Shown: positions 1 to 10,100 of the stretch, one piece after another
Layout of the letters: each line of letters starts with the position of its first letter
Numbering within the stretch: position 1 is the stretch's first letter
From: Bryopsis sp. KO-2023
Taxonomy: Eukaryota > Chlorophyta > Ulvophyceae > Bryopsidales > Bryopsidaceae
DNA length: 64,000 nt
NCBI GenBank assembly: GCA_030272585.1
Contig: BSYQ01000006.1
Span: forward strand, 2,133,001 to 2,197,000
Direction of reading: 5' to 3'
The notes under the pieces: model-generated
Database searches by the model: none
What the model saw: only the letters and a program-made list of their open reading frames with translations
Told to the model about the DNA's origin: nothing
Position numbers and translations under genes: made by a program

Positions 1-59
1 ACGAGGCGGGGTAAAGATACCGTTCTGTAAGGCGTGTTTTGTTCCAGGGCGAAAATTCT
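1..59 (+). repeat. A1 repeat (right end of left terminal copy)
   Basis: Bases 1-59 match 26074-26132 without a visible difference and diverge at base 60. This is the internal end of the left A repeat; the rest lies outside the window. Confidence 0.85.
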
Positions 60-213
60 GATGGACCGCAGTTACGACACGAGCAGCGATGGACGGAGAG
101 GGAGTTCGCGCGGCGGAGGGACGAAGCGTTTGGTACGGAAACGTCGAGACGTTTCGGTTTGCTGTTTGCTGTTTTGTATTTTGGCGGGGACATCGCCAAC
201 GGCATAGGCTGCG

Positions 214-984
214 GTGCGATTGCAGGAGGACCACGCCCCCAGGGACGTGGTCGCGCTCGCGGGGGAGTTTGAGCGTTTGACTCCAGGGGACTCTCAACCC
301 CAGGGGGGGGGGTCGGATCAGCTTACCGACGCGTCGTCGGTTCGGAACCCGTGGGGGACCCCGTCCTCTGTCTCCTACGGTTTCCCAGGTTGGGAAGGTT
401 CGCAGATCCTAGGATCGGAACAGGGAGCGGCTCCCGCCCAGGCATCGGGCTCAGGTTTTCGCGACCAGGCGTGGTCTCCGGCTTTGTCCGCGGCGGAACT
501 GTCGGGCATGTTACCAACTCCGGAGTCCACGATGGCCTGGGCTGTGAGCGAGGGAGCCCGCAGGGCCTCTCCTGTTCCGTCGCGCGCGGCAACCGTCAAT
601 ATTCCCCCGCCTAGGCGGGCTCCCCTCTATCCTCCAGGCTTGTTGCGGCCAGGCTCGGCCGTTCAAAGTGAGGGCGTTCCCCCGCCTTTGCGGGCCCCTC
701 TGTCTCCTCCAGGCGTGTCGCGCCAGGTTCGTTCGGTTTCTCCGCGACCAGTGACTCCTCCGGTATCCCCATGCCCCTCTCCGTTGTCCCAGGGCAGGAC
801 GTTTCGTCGGATCCCTGCGCGTTCGAACGTCCCTAGGGACCCTACGGATCGCACCCCGGACGCGGTAGGCGCCCGGTGGGCTGTGGCTTCCGGCAGGAGC
901 CCTTATATCCATCGCGCGCCTCAGCCGCAGGAGCCACTCCAAGACTGTGGGTTTATTCCTGCGGTAGGCCGTGGAAACCCCTAG
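214..984 (+). CDS. DIRS Gag-like N-terminal region, proline/arginine/serine-rich
   Basis: An open frame of 256 codons whose first codon is GTG; the first in-frame ATG is at 508. The product is rich in Pro, Arg and Ser with repeated PPRRAP- and PPG-like stretches and has no recognised domain. Its stop at 982-984 lies inside a CCTAGG palindrome. Composition runs on smoothly into the start of the next ORF (from 1207). A GT at 964 and an AG at 1206 would join the two in phase, so this may be the first exon of one Gag-like protein. Family assignment rests on its place upstream of RT in a DIRS-type element, not on sequence similarity. Confidence 0.45.
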   Translation: MRLQEDHAPRDVVALAGEFERLTPGDSQPQGGGSDQLTDASSVRNPWGTPSSVSYGFPGWEGSQILGSEQGAAPAQASGSGFRDQAWSPALSAAELSGMLPTPESTMAWAVSEGARRASPVPSRAATVNIPPPRRAPLYPPGLLRPGSAVQSEGVPPPLRAPLSPPGVSRQVRSVSPRPVTPPVSPCPSPLSQGRTFRRIPARSNVPRDPTDRTPDAVGARWAVASGRSPYIHRAPQPQEPLQDCGFIPAVGRGNP

Positions 985-1206
985 GGCTTTGTTTGCAGGG
1001 AACAGTGACCTTTCAGGGTGGCTTGCAGAATGGGGTTGTTTTGCTGGCTTTCAGGTTCCCACTGCTGATTAATGTTTCTGGGCTTGTCAAAATCTCTTTG
1101 GGGGGGTGCATGTATTTGTGTGAATGCTGTGAGAGGTAGAGGGCAATTTGCAGGCTAGCTTGCCCATGGCTGAAGTGTGTCTGTGGTGCATTGTTTCGTT
1201 TCTCAG
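964..1206 (+). other. Possible 243-bp intron joining the two Gag-like ORFs
   Basis: GT at 964-965 follows an in-frame GCG codon. AG at 1205-1206 follows a pyrimidine-rich tract and precedes an in-frame GGT codon of the next ORF. Both boundaries are phase 0, and composition is Pro/Arg-rich on both sides. The donor is weak (GCG|GTAGGC). This is inference from phase and composition only. Confidence 0.35.
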
Positions 1207-2448
1207 GGTCATTTTCGTCGAGACAGGGGCCAGCCCCACCGACACAACCCAGCCCCTGGGAGTCCGTTCCGGGATCGGGGTAATTTTTCCCCTAGGGACC
1301 TTCAGCCGCACAGGGAGCGATCCCCCAGGGGCGTCACCCGGCCAGACTATTGGTTACTGGCACGCTCGTTCAATAGTGTGACCTTTCCCCCCCGGATGGA
1401 CTATTTTTCCATTCCGGTGATGGAGGTTTCGTGCCGGATGCAGGAACGCCCTAGGGCGGTTTCTGCCCCTTACACCCACGAACAATGGTTCGCGGTAGAT
1501 ATCGCTACCGATATCGGAGGGAAGGTCGTGTTGCTCGCCCCGGCTTGCTTTTTCTCTAGAGATCCCCCCGTTCCTAGGAACGGGGCGTTGTTTCTGGGCG
1601 GGATTGACGTCCTGGCGGAGGAGAACGTGGGTGCACCAGTGCCTTTCGTTTTCATGCCCCCAGGGGAGCGTTTGCTGCCGCACGCGGGTTTTCCGGTGCC
1701 CATCGTGGTCCTCGCCCTCTCCGACGACTTATACCCTAGGGTTTCCCAGGCTTTGTTCCTGGCTCTTCGTGGGCGAGCGTTTGATGGGCTTGTTGCTGGG
1801 CAGCCTTCGGACCAGGCGCTGCGCCAGAAGTTCCCAGCCCTAGGGCCGACAGCAGCGGGGCCAACAGCGGCGGAGTCGTCATGGGAGTGGCTGGACATTC
1901 ATTCCCTGGGGGATCTGGTGGGCGCGCTGACCCAGTTCATTGGGTTCGTCCGAGGACGCGTTACGAACGAGGGAGCGGAGACGGGCAATTGGGCCCACTT
2001 GTGGGACATGGCGGAGGAGCCTCTAGGGGCGGTTATTCGGGAATGGTTCACTCCGGATTTGGACTTGAAACGAGCGGGGCTCCTCGGGGCGCATATCTAT
2101 CTCTGGTTGCTGGCGGTGGCGTTTCCCAAGGTGGCGCGTCAGTGGGGGGGGGTCTGCGAGCACACGTCGCAGGCTCGGCCTAACTCATCCCTAGGGATAA
2201 AAACAATCGCTCCTAGGGCCAAGAATTGGCGTCGGCACGTGGCTTTCCGGTACTTGGGCGACCACTCTATTCCTAGGAGCTGGAGGGACGCCACCTTCCT
2301 TGAAACCGTGCAGCAGGGTTCGACCACCGCCATCAGTTTCCATTCGTTGCTCCAGTTCTTTATGGATAACTGGGGCGACGAAACTCGGAGGGCAGGAACG
2401 ACGCTAGCGCAGGAGGCGTCTTTTCAGGTCATGGCAGCAACGACCTAG
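1177..2448 (+). CDS. DIRS Gag-like ORF
   Basis: A 423-codon open frame with no recognised domain and no CCHC knuckle. The first 50 residues are Arg/Pro/Ser-rich; the rest is globular, with Trp-rich stretches and a hydrophobic segment near residues 300-320. Such an unrecognised ORF before RT is typical of Gag-like ORF1 of DIRS elements. The stop codon (2446-2448) is formed by the TAG inside a CCTAGG site. If the intron at 964-1206 is real, the first ten codons are intronic and the joined protein is about 660 aa. Confidence 0.5.
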   Translation: MSVVHCFVSQGHFRRDRGQPHRHNPAPGSPFRDRGNFSPRDLQPHRERSPRGVTRPDYWLLARSFNSVTFPPRMDYFSIPVMEVSCRMQERPRAVSAPYTHEQWFAVDIATDIGGKVVLLAPACFFSRDPPVPRNGALFLGGIDVLAEENVGAPVPFVFMPPGERLLPHAGFPVPIVVLALSDDLYPRVSQALFLALRGRAFDGLVAGQPSDQALRQKFPALGPTAAGPTAAESSWEWLDIHSLGDLVGALTQFIGFVRGRVTNEGAETGNWAHLWDMAEEPLGAVIREWFTPDLDLKRAGLLGAHIYLWLLAVAFPKVARQWGGVCEHTSQARPNSSLGIKTIAPRAKNWRRHVAFRYLGDHSIPRSWRDATFLETVQQGSTTAISFHSLLQFFMDNWGDETRRAGTTLAQEASFQVMAATT

Positions 2449-2674
2449 GTTTGTTTGTTCGGGTTGTGGGGGAAGGAGAACGGTGCCAGTTTCGGCCAGG
2501 TTGGGTTTTCGAGTACAGTCATTTGAATGAGTGGGCTTTCCTTTGATGGTGAACTTAGGTTCCAGGGGCAGTGGTGGGAATCGAACAGTTCTGGGTTACA
2601 CAGACTAGAGGGGGGTTGTTTGCAGTGGGTAGGAACTTAGGTTCCTTGGTAGTTAGTGGACATGTCTACAGGTG

Positions 2675-3019
2675 TAAAGGATTTCGGGTGATTTGCTGGT
2701 TTCGGTCTCACAACTCCCCCCAGGGGCAACTATTCTTGCAAAGTAAAGGATTTCGGGTGATTTGCTGGTTTCGGTCTCACAACTCCCCCCAGGGGCAACT
2801 ATTCTTGCAAAGTAAAGGATTTCGGGTGATTTGCTGGTTTCGGTCTCACAACTCCCCCCAGGGGCAACTATTCTTGCAAAGTAAAGGATTTCGGGTGATT
2901 TGCTGGTTTCGGTCTCACAACTCCCCCCAGGGGCAACTATTCTTGCAAAGTAAAGGATTTCGGGTGATTTGCTGGTTTCGGTCTCACAACTCCCCCCAGG
3001 GGCAACTATGCTTACAAAG
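2675..3019 (+). repeat. Five tandem copies of a 69-bp unit
   Basis: Units start at 2675, 2744, 2813, 2882 and 2951. The first four are identical; the last differs only near its 3' end. The length is 23 codons, so the array stays open in one frame (2571-3065), but that protein resembles nothing I know and I do not call it a gene. Each unit carries the 9-mer TGGTTTCGG and a CCCCCCAGGGG tract. The array lies between the Gag-like ORF and RT, a region of 680 bp with no other feature. Confidence 0.95.
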
Positions 3020-3129
3020 TCTTAAGTCCTCCCACCCCGGTCGTCGGGGTGTGCCGTGCATCTGATTAGTTTACACTCGACCACTGATGTTCTAACGTGC
3101 CCGTCGGGCGAGGGGGGCTGGGTTAGGCG

Positions 3130-5700
3130 GTGGCGCCCTCTTTAGGGAGTCGCTCAACCGTGACTACCATCACTTCGGGCTGTCATCCTACAGCCCTCGT
3201 TTCATTCGGTGTTTGGATCCTGTCCTGCATTAGTTGGGCACGGCTAGCCGTCAACCCTTGTCTAACGTTTGGCCATTCTCAACAAACGGTGGTGCAGGCA
3301 GCCCCAGGTCCTTCAGAGGTCGAGGAGCCCCTGGACCTCGACCACTCTTTGGCATCAGAAGCCCTTTGGGAACAGTTGGACGGGGATCCACTGGTGTCGG
3401 GGCAGTATCTGCTCTCATCATGTCGAGGTGTCACTGTAGTTCCCCCCGTGCCTAGGCCTACGTACCCAGTGGCACCTGATGTTTTGATGACTCGCGCTCT
3501 CGACCTGTTGCCTCGGTACAGGCACTCGTCTCCGGAGTTGGACTCCGCCTACGCTACTCCGATTCGCCCTAGGGTGCAAGAGTTCCTGTTGGACGATCAG
3601 AATTACTGTGCTGGAGCTATTCATGCGCAGTATGATCAGTGGGTTCGTTACCTTCACGCTGAGGGCCCCTTTGCAAGAAAGGCGGAGGTCTTGGGATGGA
3701 TTCGGGGAGGTTACGACGTTCCCTGGACATCGCCACATGTGGCTAGCCAAAAAGAACATCCTTTCTATAAACGAAAGATGGCGAGAGTGCGGGCAATGCT
3801 CAGGCAAGCTCTTCCCCTGTCCACCGAAAAGGAGCGCGCAGGGATGCTCCAGGGCGACCGACCACACCGCATTTGGTTCTCAAACCGTAAGTCCACGGTG
3901 GCGGAGGGCGTTTTCGTGGATGGAGCGTTAGAAAAAATGGTAAAATCGGGAGCGATCTTTCCATGGTCAGACCATATGGACATCGATGTGAAAGTCGTCA
4001 CGCCGCTAGCGGTGGTGACCAATCGTAAAGGAAAGAAACGGCTCGTCATGGATTTCCAATACGTCAATGCCTTTGTGGAGTACCAGCCGGTGAAGTACGA
4101 GTCTCTAGAGACTGTGGCAGGGCTCGTCCGGCGGGGGTGGTGGTTGCACACAGCGGATCTCAAGTCGGGTTACCACCACCTAGGTGTGCGGGAGGCTGAT
4201 TGGCCTTTTTTAGCAGTCCGTTGGCGTTCTCAGGTTTACGTTTTGCGAAGCCTCATGTTCGGCCTCTCGTCCGCCTGTGCCGCCTTTACCAGATTGATGG
4301 AGGTCGCGTATCGTCCTTTGAGGGCCGCTGGGGCTGACATGTCGTTTTTAATCGACGACCGCCTGGGCGGCGGCGATTCCCAGGAATCCGCTCGACGGGA
4401 TGCTATGTGTTGGGCCACAGCTGGGACGGCCCTTGGTTTTTGTTTTGGCCTGGATAAAAACGACTGGGAGGTGCGCCAGCAGGTGGTCTACCTAGGTATG
4501 ACGGTTAACACGGAGACAGGACGCTTTGAAGTGCCTGAGGACAAGGTGGATTATTTTTTGGGGAAGTGTGACGCTCTTATGGAACGCGACACCGCCACAC
4601 CACGTGAGATCGCCCAACTGGCCGGTCTGTTGGTGTCCTTCCGACAGGCAATTTTGCCCGCTAAAGCGCTAGCACGGACTCTACATTTCTGGTTGCGGGG
4701 AAAGAAGTCATGGGACGAGGACTGCGGAGCGCTGTCCGAGGTTCAGGCGGAGGTGGGTTTTTGGCGCACCCAGGTGCGGGCCATGAATGGCATGGAATGG
4801 GTGCGACCGGGGCCCACAGTGGTGGTGGTCGGCGACGCCTCGGACCATGCATGGGGAGCTTTCACCCCGTTTGGCGAGCTCGATGAACCAGTCCAGGGTT
4901 TCCTGCCAGCGGGATGGAAAGGACCAGAACGGGACTCAACGGGGCGTGAGATGTTTGCGGCACTGTTCGCTGTGACTCATGTTCTCGCTCGCCTAGGCGA
5001 CTCGTTAAAAGGGGGGACGGTTGTTTATCAGACTGATTCGCAAGCAGCGTATTATGCTCTGTCGAAAGGGAAGGGCACCTTAGCCAATCACCCTATGACG
5101 CGGGAGATCTATGTGGCGGCCTGGCAGCACCAAGTCGATGTAAAATTTTTGTGGGCTCCTAGGATTGACCCCTGGCAGAAGCGCGCGGACGACTTAAGTC
5201 GTCTGGAGCACTCGGTAGATTGGGAATTCTCTCCAGTGGCGGTAGATTTTGCGTGCTGGAAAATCACCTCGCTCAAGTGGGCTCATCTGAGGCGGGAGAG
5301 TTTGGCTTGGGATTTCTTTGCGTCCGCTAACACCGCCAAGGCGCCTTGTTTTTTCGGTCGTTATTGGGAGGAGGGGGCGGCAGGCGTGGATGCCATCACA
5401 CATGCGTGGCCAGCCCCTGAGGAGCACTCTTTTGCCTGGGTTTTTCCGCCTGTGGCTCTGACCGCGCGGGCCCTTCTCAAGATAACGGCTAGCCGGTATC
5501 CCGCTATTGTGGTTACGCGCTCGGGGGTGCATTCATGGACACCGCTGCTGCGGCGCATCGCACAGGGGACTTTTACCATGCCCCGCATGTTTAAATGGCA
5601 AGGGAAAAGGGAACGTGGGTGGTGTTTCCGATCCACTGGCCTAGGCCAGGTTGCAAGTGCAGAATGGGACGTTTCTTGGGTATCCACCAAACAGGTTTGA
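3130..5700 (+). CDS. DIRS reverse transcriptase-RNase H polyprotein
   Basis: 856 codons. RT lies at about residues 270-470, with the first catalytic Asp in TADLKSG (D343) and the active-site box FLIDD (D409-D410). RNase H follows at about 565-700, with acidic motifs GDASD, REMF, TDSQ and KRADDLSR. The tail (about 725-830) contains a DFFASANTAKAP motif and an FPPVALTARALL stretch, like the segment after RNase H in DIRS and related elements. There is no integrase or protease. The frame opens with GTG; the first in-frame ATG is near 3487, so translation may begin from a spliced or shifted upstream frame. The frame is undamaged and faces the recombinase gene 145 bp downstream. Confidence 0.9.
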   Translation: MAPSLGSRSTVTTITSGCHPTALVSFGVWILSCISWARLAVNPCLTFGHSQQTVVQAAPGPSEVEEPLDLDHSLASEALWEQLDGDPLVSGQYLLSSCRGVTVVPPVPRPTYPVAPDVLMTRALDLLPRYRHSSPELDSAYATPIRPRVQEFLLDDQNYCAGAIHAQYDQWVRYLHAEGPFARKAEVLGWIRGGYDVPWTSPHVASQKEHPFYKRKMARVRAMLRQALPLSTEKERAGMLQGDRPHRIWFSNRKSTVAEGVFVDGALEKMVKSGAIFPWSDHMDIDVKVVTPLAVVTNRKGKKRLVMDFQYVNAFVEYQPVKYESLETVAGLVRRGWWLHTADLKSGYHHLGVREADWPFLAVRWRSQVYVLRSLMFGLSSACAAFTRLMEVAYRPLRAAGADMSFLIDDRLGGGDSQESARRDAMCWATAGTALGFCFGLDKNDWEVRQQVVYLGMTVNTETGRFEVPEDKVDYFLGKCDALMERDTATPREIAQLAGLLVSFRQAILPAKALARTLHFWLRGKKSWDEDCGALSEVQAEVGFWRTQVRAMNGMEWVRPGPTVVVVGDASDHAWGAFTPFGELDEPVQGFLPAGWKGPERDSTGREMFAALFAVTHVLARLGDSLKGGTVVYQTDSQAAYYALSKGKGTLANHPMTREIYVAAWQHQVDVKFLWAPRIDPWQKRADDLSRLEHSVDWEFSPVAVDFACWKITSLKWAHLRRESLAWDFFASANTAKAPCFFGRYWEEGAAGVDAITHAWPAPEEHSFAWVFPPVALTARALLKITASRYPAIVVTRSGVHSWTPLLRRIAQGTFTMPRMFKWQGKRERGWCFRSTGLGQVASAEWDVSWVSTKQV

Positions 5701-5845
5701 GGGTTTTAGGTGGTAGCTGTGGATTAAATCAGGGTCAGTCTATTTCGGCCACACCAGGCCAGGGGTTGTTCGTATGGGAACGTTCTTACAAACCATCGTT
5801 TAAATTGTTTGTCTAGACTTCACCGATGTTTCACATCCGTCAAAA

Positions 5846-6883
5846 TTAGAATTCTTCATCCCCAAGGGTAGCTATGGGGCCATCTGTCCCCATGGGGTCG
5901 TCCCTCAGGTCACGCTCAAACAGATCCGTCGTCTCCCCAGGTTCTGGCCCCAGGAATACTTCAGGGGGAAGGCCCACAGGCAGCATCATATCATCAGTGG
6001 GATCAGGCTTGGTTTCTTCCTGGGTGTAGGCACCTAGGTGCCTTCCAGGGTCAAGGTAGCGGTATATAACACGCGATCGCACTCCTGATAAAGCCTGGAG
6101 GTCCGCCACGGACGCCCCTTGATCATACTGATGTTGCAGGCTCCCTCGTTTAAAGCTGTACGCCGTGTACGCCTCGTCGATGGAGGTGGCCCGACTATAG
6201 ATACGCAGGTGGCGTGTCACGGAGCTCGCGTTAGCAGGGTTCTCGGTTAGCCGACCCCTTCTAAAGTCCCCTCGGGGAAACAGAGGGGATTCCGCGGTGC
6301 CAGGCACCAAGGCCAGGAGGCGCTGTAGGTTCCACACAGGACACCCTAGGGTGGGGAATCCTCCCTGGGCAGGCATTATCGCTCTATGGCTGCGGGCTCC
6401 TGTCGCCCGTTTGACAAATCTAGGTGTCACGGCCACTTCTTCGGTTAGAACGCGGCCGTGGCAATACAAGGTTTGGGCCCGGGCTATTCCAGTGGCGAAT
6501 AGGGGCGCCACCTCCACGCTGCCACGAAGATACCCGCTATATTGCGGATTGGAACGCGAACAAGTCGTCCATAGAAAGGCGAACAACGCCGCATTCACCA
6601 CATGTATTTGGCCTAGGCCAGTGTCCCCTTTTCGAGTAGCCGATATGTATGCGTCTTCTACTGCGCGCATGAGCTCCAAGTAGTGGGCTTGGGTCATAGG
6701 TATAGCCGCTTTTTCGCTCACTCCTTGGTGGACAGATCCATTGGTGTAAGCCCGGAGCCAGTCAGTTACTAACAGACTTCGCAGAGGATTCCCTGAGGGG
6801 GTGATCGTGTCATATTTTCTCCGTCGACCCTGGCGGGCATATTCAGCCCGCAGTTGCGCTAGCGCCTGTTTTACGGAATTATG
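5846..6883 (-). pseudogene. Tyrosine recombinase, C-terminal part (DIRS), split by element 1
   Basis: 345 codons plus stop on the minus strand. The catalytic C-terminal half has an AYSFKRG box, which takes the place of the usual HxLRR box with Tyr for His, and an IYRYLD segment with the nucleophile Tyr. The remaining 116 N-terminal codons are at 23950-24297. Removing element 1 and one copy of its GTGAG duplication joins the two in frame into 461 codons, a normal size for a DIRS recombinase. DIRS recombinases integrate a circular DNA copy by site-specific recombination, which explains the lack of a target duplication. It runs against RT, as in Kangaroo-type elements. The insertion makes this copy a pseudogene. 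Confidence 0.85.
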
Positions 6884-6888
6884 GTGAG
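6884..6888 (+). repeat. Target-site duplication GTGAG, left copy (element 1)
   Basis: GTGAG precedes the 5' LTR; the matching copy is at 23950-23954, after the 3' LTR. Confidence 0.95.
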
Positions 6889-7100
6889 TGTAGTCGGGTC
6901 ATTGATTTTCGGGCTAGTTAGAGCCACGTGATTGACTTTCTCGGTGTCCGACATAGAGTTAGGATAAAGGGCACTATTGGGATTGTATCGAGGACCGTAT
7001 TTTGACCTGTGTAAGACATTGACGCTCGATAGAGCTTGTGACTCCGACCACTCCTCCCACACGACTTGACTCCCTCTCATAAACAACGTGACCCTCTACA
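6889..7100 (+). repeat. 5' LTR of element 1
   Basis: 212 bp, begins TGTAG and ends CTACA, matching 23738-23949. A GGATAAAGG stretch near 6960 could serve as a TATA box. Confidence 0.95.
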
Positions 7101-7101
7101 A

Positions 7102-7113
7102 TGGTTTCGGAGC
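7102..7113 (+). promoter_or_regulatory. Primer-binding site, element 1
   Basis: TGGTTTCGGAGC, one base after the LTR. It is complementary to a tRNA 3' end of form GCTCCGAAACCA. It resembles the plant initiator-Met site TGGTATCAGAGC but differs at two positions. Confidence 0.85.
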
Positions 7114-7195
7114 TTTAACCTCTCAACGAGGAACGATCGGATAAGGAACGAGGAATCACAGAGAGACGTCACGCTCAACTTTCCAAACTGGGACC

Positions 7196-10100
7196 ATGGC
7201 TAACAGAAACCTCGGACATAAAGTGAAACGATACGAGGAAGAGAAGTTCGATCGAAACAGACGCAACGACCGCCAGAAATCGTCGAACGGCGATGGTCGG
7301 TGCAGAGGTTTGAAACACCGTGTTGGGACGGTTGAAAGGAACATGAACGAACTCCTTAAAGGACAGAAAACGTTACTGGAACAGTTGAGCGAGATCGTGA
7401 AAGAGTCGCGACGTCTGACAGATGCTGCGAAAAGTGTGAAACGCAGAGATCAACAAACGACGGTGGGACGAGCTTCTCGTAGGACTGGCAGACGCCAGGC
7501 GAGGAAGTTACACCAGTCGGAACGGTCAGAAAACAAAAGCGCGAGCTCTGGAACGGAGAGTGACGATGGTGTGACGGACGTCACAGGCGTCAGGTCAAGG
7601 AAAATGCATGTCGAGCATGCAGAGGACGATGCGGCGTCCACGAATGCGGGTGCGCTCGATGATCGACCTGAGGGGCAGATTAAGGCGAAGGCGAGTCCAT
7701 GCGCCATGATGCCTCAGGAACGGGTTGGCGTGCATCAGGCCCGTGATCATCAGTCGGAATCAGGGGTGATTTCGAGAAATCCAGGGAGGGATTTCAAAGG
7801 AAGCGATGACGATGATGAAGCGTCGCAGAGCGCAGGAGCATCGTGTGACGGAAAGGAGCCGACAGCGGTGGATCTAAGGGTGACCGGAGTGGGATCCAAG
7901 ACATCGCTGCTGAAATTACACGGCTCGCTGGGCCATGCAGCAGTACGAGTTCTGGTCGATAGCGGAGCGTCGACAGAATTCATTTCAGAACGGTTGGTAA
8001 AACGGTTGGGATTAAACATCGATGCATTCGAAAAGCATCGACCTGTGACATTAGCAGATGATTCGGTCGCGAATGTCGTCGGATCATGCACGACGACGAT
8101 TCGATTTGGACCATATCGAGTTCGAAGAAAATTTTTGGTCCTGGCTGAATTGGTGCATGATGTTATCTTTGGGAAAAGTTGGTTGTCAGATGTGAACCCT
8201 AAAATCGACTGGGTATCACACAAACTGAAAATCTGTCGTCCTGGAAAGAAGGATTTGGAATTACAGGGGTACTATGGCGATGATGCTGGAGGTGGCAACA
8301 GTGCGCGGAACCTAAATCTGATTTCGGCAAAACAAATGTCGAAGATCATGCGCAGAGGTCGCGATGAGGTGTTTTCGCTGTGGATTCATGATGTCGGAGA
8401 TGATGATGATTCGGAGGATTTCATGGAGTGGAAAAATTCAGAGGAATGTGGGGGCATAAGAACTGGAGGAGAATTGAGAATGGCTGAACTGCTGAATGAG
8501 AAGTCGATTGCTGAAAGACAAGACAAGTCGAAAGGAACTGCAACTCACAAAAAGGAAGCTACAGAACTGGAAACGGAACTGAACACAGAAATCGGGAAAT
8601 CGGGAAGGACTGAGAGAGTGAACCAAAGGAAGGAATCGAACACAGACCACACTGGATCAACAAATAAACTGGGGAAAAGAATTGATGGACCAAGTGGAAC
8701 TCAAGCAAATTCTATCACGAACGTTGAGACTCCTGACCAAGCTAAGGCAAATCAAATAAAGGAGGAACCAATGGGAGTGCCCAAACATGGAAGTGTGAAT
8801 GTGGATTCGAAACTGGAACACATGATCGAAAAACTGCCCAAGGAACTGGAAAAACTCAAGGCAGTGCTTCGTCGTCATGCAGATCGGTTTCCGGAGGATT
8901 TACCGACGAAGCTTCCACCCCACAGAAAATTCGACTTTGAGATAAACGAACAGGAAGGGGCGCAGCCGGTTTCTCGACCGATATACCGGTTAAGCCCGGT
9001 CGAACTCAGAGAACTCAGGAAACAACTCGACTACCTTCTCCACCACGGCATGGTCCGTCCCTCACACAGTCCATACGGAGCTCCCGTCCTGTTCGCACCA
9101 AAAGCAGATGGGACTCTCCGTTTTTGCATCGACTACAGGATGCTTAACAAACAAACACTCCGCTCGAAATATTCGCTCCCACGAATGGACGAAATGGTGG
9201 ACCAAGTGGAAGGAGCGCGCTGGTTCACGAAAATAGACTTAAGGAGCGGTTACTGGCAGGTCCGCATCAAGAACGAACACATCCACAAGTCGGCGTTCCG
9301 AACTCGGTACGGCCACTTTGAATGGCTAGTGATGCCGTTCGGGTTCGCTGACGCGCCAGCCTATTTTATGCGGCTGATGAACGACACCCTCCGCCCCTAT
9401 CTGGATAACTTCGTTCTCGTGTTCCTGGACGATGTGTTAATTTTCAGTAAGGATGCCGACTCGCACGCCGACCACGTGCGTTTGGTGCTGGAAAGGCTGG
9501 AAGAACAAGGTCTGTATGCGAAGTGCAGTAAATGCGAGTTCGGAAAAAGCGGCGTCGAGTTTCTGGGAACGTGGCTGGAACGGGATGGAACTTACCCCAC
9601 GGCGGAGAAGATTAAGTCGATAACAGAATGGCCGACGCCGAAGTCTGTACACGACGTTCGCAGTTTTTTAGGACTGTGTTCGTTTTACCGAAGGTTCGTC
9701 AGGAACTTTTCGGTGCTCGCTGCCCCTTTGACGAATCTGACGAAAAAACACAATGGTTGGAATTGGGGACGGCTAGAGCGGCAGGCTTTCGAGTCTCTAA
9801 AAACGGCTATGACAACGACGCCAGTGCTGAAGCACTTCGACGACGAACTTCCTGTGGTGGTGGCGACCGATGCCTCGCAAGCGGGGATCGGCGGTGTGTT
9901 GATGCAGCGGACAGAAAAAGGGCTACACCCCATTTGTTTCGAGTCACACAAGTTCACGGAGGCCGAACAGAACTATCCTGTTCACGAGCAGGAGCTCCTA
10001 GCGATTGTGCACTGCCTTAAAAAATGGCGCACATATCTGGAGGGGCGGCACTTCGTTTTGAGAACGGACAATGCGAGTTTGGTGTGGCTGGATACGCAGA

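Larger units (their letters stand above)
405..6620. repeat. Dispersed palindromes centred on CCTAGG
   Basis: I count 23 CCTAGG sites from 408 to 6617, plus two in the far DIRS part (24118 and 24386). Many extend into longer perfect palindromes: 405-416 (12 bp), 606-619 (14), 829-840 (12), 1447-1458 (12), 1566-1585 (20), 2187-2198 (12), 4989-5000 (12), 5636-5649 (14), 6028-6043 (16), 6342-6353 (12), 6609-6620 (12), 24113-24128 (16) and 24382-24395 (14). They occur in coding and noncoding DNA, under both + and - ORFs. About 2 hexamers would be expected by chance in this length at equal base frequencies. The rest of the window (about 57 kb) has about seven, mostly with short arms. Confidence 0.9.

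Noticed and set aside
2675-3019. CRISPR-like array
   Set aside because: The units are contiguous, with no spacers, and the setting is a eukaryotic retrotransposon.
2571-3065. 164-codon frame made of 23-residue repeats
   Set aside because: It stays open only because the tandem unit is 69 bp; no start context and no similarity to a protein family.
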